Origin: Halorubrum ezzemoulense DSM 17463
GTDB taxonomy: Archaea; Halobacteriota; Halobacteria; Halobacteriales; Haloferacaceae
NCBI RefSeq assembly: GCF_002114285.1
Contig: NZ_NEDJ01000006.1
Location: forward strand, 18,921 to 82,920
Direction of reading: 5' to 3'
Length of the DNA stretch: 64,000 nucleotides
Every line of letters begins with the position of its first letter. The stretch's first letter is position 1. Of this stretch, positions 60,609-64,000 are shown in pieces. The notes under the pieces are model-generated. The model had not been told where the DNA came from. It saw only the letters and a program-made list of their open reading frames with translations, and made no database searches. The position numbers were made by a program, and so were the translations under genes.

Positions 60609-60767
60609 ATGCCGACCTGTCAGAACTGCGGTTCCTTCGTCACGACAGATTACGTTCGGGTGTTCACCCCGAACGAGGTCGATCGGCCCCGCGTCTGTCC
60701 GGCCTGCGAGGACCTGGTCCGCGACGGCGCCGACGTGCGGGAAGCGCGCGCGACGCGGAGCGGCTGA
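60609..60767 (+). CDS. Small zinc-finger protein (DUF7563-like)
   Basis: 52 residues from the ATG at 60609. MPTCQNCGSFVTTDYVRVF and RPRVCPACEDLVRDGADVRE carry two CxxC pairs around FTPNEVDRP. From memory this is the DUF7563 family. gtattatg (60574-60581) is a TATA-like element 28-35 bp upstream. It follows another zinc micro-protein by 78 bp; each has its own promoter. Confidence 0.82.
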   Translation: MPTCQNCGSFVTTDYVRVFTPNEVDRPRVCPACEDLVRDGADVREARATRSG

Positions 60768-60873
60768 CGGACCGACCGGACGATGACGCGACGCTCTGCC
60801 GCCGCGGTCCGGCGCGCGCATCGAGGGCAACCGAGCCACGGCGTTTAAGGAGAACCGGAATCTGGAGGTAATA

Positions 60874-62718
60874 ATGACTGACACCACGGTGACGCGGCTG
60901 TTCGGGGGGCCCGGGAGCGGGAAGACGACCGCGCTCCTCGACCGCGTCGAGGAGATCCTCGACGAGGAGGGCGCCGACGTGCGCGACGTGCTCGTCGTCT
61001 CGTACACGCGCGCGGCCGCCGCCGAGATCCGCGAACGGCTCGCCGAGCGGCTCGACATCTCCCCGCGCAGCCTCCAAGGGAACGTGAGCACGATGCACGC
61101 GAAGGCGTACGAGCTGCTCGACCTCTCGCGAGGCGACGTGGTGGGCGAGGACGACAAGGAGGCGTTCTGCGAGGAGTACGGCATCGAGTTCGAGGACCAG
61201 CACGGCGGCGCCGGTCGCCGGACCGCGCGGTCGACGACCATCGGCAACAAGATCATCGCCACCTCGCAGTGGCTCCAGCGCACCGAGCGCGACGTGGCCG
61301 ACTGGTACGACGTGCCCTTCCAGTGGAATGTCGAGGAGGTCCGGCTCCCGCCCGAGGAGGACCCCAACGCCCAGCAGGGGAACAAGTACACGCCGACGTG
61401 GCCCTCCGACGACGACCGGATCGACATCCCCGAGACGATCCGGGCGTGGCGGACGTACAAGGGGGAAAACGACCTCGTCGGCTTCGCGGACATGCTCGAA
61501 CGGGTCGCGCAGCGCTCGCTCGTCCCCAGCGTCGACTACCTGATCATCGACGAGTTCCAAGACATCACGACGCTCCAGTACAACGTCTTCGAGGAGTGGC
61601 GCCCGCACATGGAGAAGGTGCTCATCGCCGGCGACGACGACCAGGTCGTCTACGCGTGGCAGGGGGCCGACCCCGACCTCCTCCTCGACACCGACGTCGA
61701 CGAGGACGTGGTCCTCCCGAACTCCTACCGGCTCCCCTCGGAGATCCTCAACGTCGTCAACGCCGAGATCCGCCACATCGACAAGCGGCAGGAGAAGGAC
61801 CTCCACCCGCGCACGGAGGGCGGTTCCGTCGAGGCGATCGAGTCGCCGTCGATGATCGAGCTCGTCCGGAACGTCCGGTACACCGTCGAGGACGACGAGG
61901 GCGACGTGATGTGCCTGTTCCGCGCCCGGTACCAGATGTTCGACTTCATCGACGAGTTCATCGACCACGGCATCCCGTTCACGATGCTCACCGACGGGCG
62001 GATGTGGACCGACCGCGTCCAGGACTACGTCAGCGCGATCGAGAAGGCCGAGGCCGGCGACCCGGTCACCGGGCTGGAGGCGCGGCGGCTGGCGGACATG
62101 CTCCAGGAGTCGGCGTTCGGGACCCACGACCGCGAGGAGTTCTACGACTTCCTCGACGACCGCGAGGAGGCGGCCGACTCCGACGATGTCGCCGACATCG
62201 ACATCGCGGCCGACACGCTCGACGAGTACATCCCGTTCATGCCCGACACCGCCAGCGCCGACGACATGGTCCGGAAGGTAACGAGCTTCCAGCGCAAGTC
62301 GATGGGCGCGTACTTCGAGGGCGAGTACCAGGGCACTGACCCGACCCGCGTCCGCGTCGGCACAATCCACTCGGCGAAGGGCCGCGAGGCCGACCACGTG
62401 TTCGTCGCTACCGACCTCACGGAGAAGGTCGTCGAGCAGATGGCGGCCTCCATCGACGACCCGACCGACGTCGACGGCGTCGAGGAGTTCACGAAGTCGA
62501 CGAGTCCCGTGCCCGTCCTCACCGACAACGAGCGCCGCGTCTTCTACGTCGGAATGTCCCGCGCCCGCGAGCGGCTCGTGATCATGGAGAGCCTCATCAG
62601 CGGTGCGCCGACGCTGCCGATCAGCGTCCTGTTGTTCAACGAGCTCCGGGAGGAGCCGGCCCAGGAACTCGTCGAGGAGGTCCAGGCGGAGCTGGCGGTG
62701 CCAGAGCCCGAGCCGTGA
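60874..62718 (+). CDS. UvrD/Rep-family (superfamily 1) DNA helicase
   Basis: 614 residues, a compact SF1A helicase. Motif I is GGPGSGKTT (11-19), Ia is VVSYTRAAAAEIRERL, II is LIIDEFQDITTLQ near 225, III is GDDDQVVYAWQGADPD, IV is NSYRLPSEIL, V is VGTIHSAKGREADHVFVA and VI is VFYVGMSRARERLVI. A 60-residue acidic section (about 420-480) lies in domain 2B. It unwinds DNA 3' to 5', probably in repair. ggaggt 6 bp before the ATG is a clear ribosome-binding site. Its stop overlaps the GTG of the next gene. Confidence 0.93.
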   Translation: MTDTTVTRLFGGPGSGKTTALLDRVEEILDEEGADVRDVLVVSYTRAAAAEIRERLAERLDISPRSLQGNVSTMHAKAYELLDLSRGDVVGEDDKEAFCEEYGIEFEDQHGGAGRRTARSTTIGNKIIATSQWLQRTERDVADWYDVPFQWNVEEVRLPPEEDPNAQQGNKYTPTWPSDDDRIDIPETIRAWRTYKGENDLVGFADMLERVAQRSLVPSVDYLIIDEFQDITTLQYNVFEEWRPHMEKVLIAGDDDQVVYAWQGADPDLLLDTDVDEDVVLPNSYRLPSEILNVVNAEIRHIDKRQEKDLHPRTEGGSVEAIESPSMIELVRNVRYTVEDDEGDVMCLFRARYQMFDFIDEFIDHGIPFTMLTDGRMWTDRVQDYVSAIEKAEAGDPVTGLEARRLADMLQESAFGTHDREEFYDFLDDREEAADSDDVADIDIAADTLDEYIPFMPDTASADDMVRKVTSFQRKSMGAYFEGEYQGTDPTRVRVGTIHSAKGREADHVFVATDLTEKVVEQMAASIDDPTDVDGVEEFTKSTSPVPVLTDNERRVFYVGMSRARERLVIMESLISGAPTLPISVLLFNELREEPAQELVEEVQAELAVPEPEP

Positions 62719-63989
62719 GCGAGGACGACGCGACCGCCACCGACCGCGAAAAAAATCCCCGCCCGCTCCGGACCGACCTCCGACCGATCGTCGAGGCGGT
62801 CCGCGACGCCGACGCGGCCGCGTTCGTCGCCGTCGGCGACCGCTTCGACGGCGACCTGCGCTACCTCTCCCGCTTCGCCGGCCCGGACAGGCCCTCCGCG
62901 CTGGTCGTCGTCCCGACGGGCGAAGCGACCGCCGACACCGTCGGCCGCGCCGTCCTCTGTGCGCCCGCCCTGTTCGGCGAGCAGGCCGAACGCGAGTTCG
63001 TCGCGAGCGCGCGGGCGTCCCACGAATCGGGGAGCGGTGGGCCGACCGACGACGAGGTCGGCTTCCACGACGGGGTCGCCCGCGAGGTCCGGACGGAGCG
63101 CGTCGGCGACCACGCCGGCGAGCGCGCGGCCGCGGCCGCCGCGGATCTCGCGGGCGGAGCGAGCGGCGACGGGGAAGGAAGCCTGACGCCCGCGTCGATT
63201 CCGCACGACGCTGCGGTGTACCTCGAACGGGCGGGGTTCGAGCCGGCGTCGACGGAGGCGGTCGCTACCGCCAGGGCGCGAAAGACGCCGGCGGAGCGGG
63301 ACCGCATCCGGCGCGTCCAGCGCGCAACGGTGGCCGGGATCGCCCGCGCCGAGGCCGTCCTCGCCGACTGCGAGGCCGTCGACGAGGGGAGCGAGGAGAC
63401 GGCGGCCGGGCGGGCCGACGACGACCGCCGACCCCCGCTCCGGTGGGACGGGGAGCCGCTGACGACGGAGCGACTCCGCCGCGAGGTGAACGCGGCCCTC
63501 GCCGCGCGCGGCGTCCGCGACGCGGGCAACACCGTGATCGGCGCCGGTCCCTCGGCGGCCGACCTTCACTACGTCGGCGACGACCCGGTCCGGCCGGGCG
63601 AGATCGTACTGCTCGACGTCTCGCCCCGCGGTCCCGACGGGTACTACGGCGACGCGACCCGGACGTTCGTCGTCGACGGCGACGGCGGCTGGGAGCGGCG
63701 GGCGTACGTCGCGGTCGAGGCCGCGCGCGAGGCCGCGCTCGACGAGGTCGAGCCGGGCGTCCCGGCGAAGACCGTTCACGGCGAGGCGGCGGCGGAACTC
63801 GCCGCCTACGGCTTCGACCCGAACGCCGGGGAGGGCGAGGCCGGCTTCACCCACGGCACCGGCCACGGCGTGGGCGTGAGCCTCCACGAGAGGCCGTCGC
63901 TGTCGGGCGCGGGCGAACTGCGTCCGGGACACGTTGTCACCGTCGAGCCCGGCGTCTACGATCCGGATATCGGCGGCGTCAGGCTGTAA
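62715..63989 (+). CDS. M24-family peptidase, C-terminus truncated at the sequence end
   Basis: 424 residues from a GTG overlapping the helicase stop (GTGA). The creatinase-like N-domain (DAAAFVAVGDRFDGDLRYLS) carries an acidic loop. The metal site has VLLDVSPRGPDGYYGDATRT (two Asp), HGTGHGVGVSLHE (His) and TVEPGVYDPDIGGVRL (Glu). It then stops, just where a paralogue in this window continues with EDLVVVTEDG and its last Glu ligand. The stop is made by taag followed by ten T, at the very end, so the truncation is probably an artefact and the real gene runs further. Confidence 0.85.
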   Translation: MSEDDATATDREKNPRPLRTDLRPIVEAVRDADAAAFVAVGDRFDGDLRYLSRFAGPDRPSALVVVPTGEATADTVGRAVLCAPALFGEQAEREFVASARASHESGSGGPTDDEVGFHDGVAREVRTERVGDHAGERAAAAAADLAGGASGDGEGSLTPASIPHDAAVYLERAGFEPASTEAVATARARKTPAERDRIRRVQRATVAGIARAEAVLADCEAVDEGSEETAAGRADDDRRPPLRWDGEPLTTERLRREVNAALAARGVRDAGNTVIGAGPSAADLHYVGDDPVRPGEIVLLDVSPRGPDGYYGDATRTFVVDGDGGWERRAYVAVEAAREAALDEVEPGVPAKTVHGEAAAELAAYGFDPNAGEGEAGFTHGTGHGVGVSLHERPSLSGAGELRPGHVVTVEPGVYDPDIGGVRL

Positions 63990-64000
63990 GTTTTTTTTTT

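Overview
The window is chromosomal DNA from a halophilic archaeon (class Halobacteria). It is very GC-rich, the predicted proteins are strongly acidic, Tat-type lipoprotein signals (RRxFL then LAGC) are used, several genes have a TATA box about 25-28 bp before the start codon (leaderless transcripts), and there are archaea-only genes (L40e, Sec61-beta, A-type ATP synthase, TiaS, CarS, CTP-dependent riboflavin kinase). Halorubrum or a close relative fits, but the genus is an inference. No rRNA and no CRISPR array is seen. One tRNA gene, tRNA-Ala(CGC), lies at 54597-54668.

Layout. 1-6488: a partial methyltransferase, a DHH phosphoesterase, the fused folate enzyme FolCP and a two-gene ABC exporter. 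6580-11557: a small zinc protein, an aldo/keto reductase, HisH and a PhnD-C-E type uptake operon. 11564-19665: a family 4 uracil-DNA glycosylase, an endonuclease dU-like protein, small conserved proteins, L40e, a thioredoxin, Sec61-beta, PdxT-HisE, a glycerophosphodiesterase and a large lipoprotein of unknown role with an HDWE motif. 19783-31893: bacterial-type LeuS, kynureninase, a soluble multi-PAS histidine kinase, an Lhr helicase and membrane proteins. 32620-41664 (minus strand): the complete nine-gene A-type ATP synthase cluster H-I-K-E-C-F-A-B-D. 41832-48793: a MinD4-like polarity ATPase, an HTH regulator, TiaS, VOC, M24 peptidase and DUF5789 proteins.

48794-50400 is the accessory part. 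It holds a copy of a dispersed structured repeat and an 848-bp element. The element has perfect 13-bp inverted ends and near-duplicated 8-bp flanks. It carries a four-helix membrane protein and no transposase. Next to it is the C-terminal remnant of a cation/proton antiporter. 50450-63989 returns to core genes: an RNB nuclease, an MFS transporter, tRNA-Ala, RibK-RibB, IlvE, DUF502, proline dehydrogenase, CarS, two micro zinc proteins, a UvrD-like helicase and an M24 peptidase cut off at the end of the sequence by a poly-T run that looks artificial.

The main discovery candidate is the dispersed intergenic repeat. There are full copies at 48860-49256 and 56452-56785, a deleted copy at 31940-32050 and a possible degenerate copy at 13790-13960. 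The two full copies each fold into three hairpins at matching places. Their stems differ in sequence but stay paired, so the pairing appears to have been maintained. A strong TATA-like box precedes one copy. Tail units with TTTATAA cores follow it, and one of these was the insertion target of the 848-bp element.
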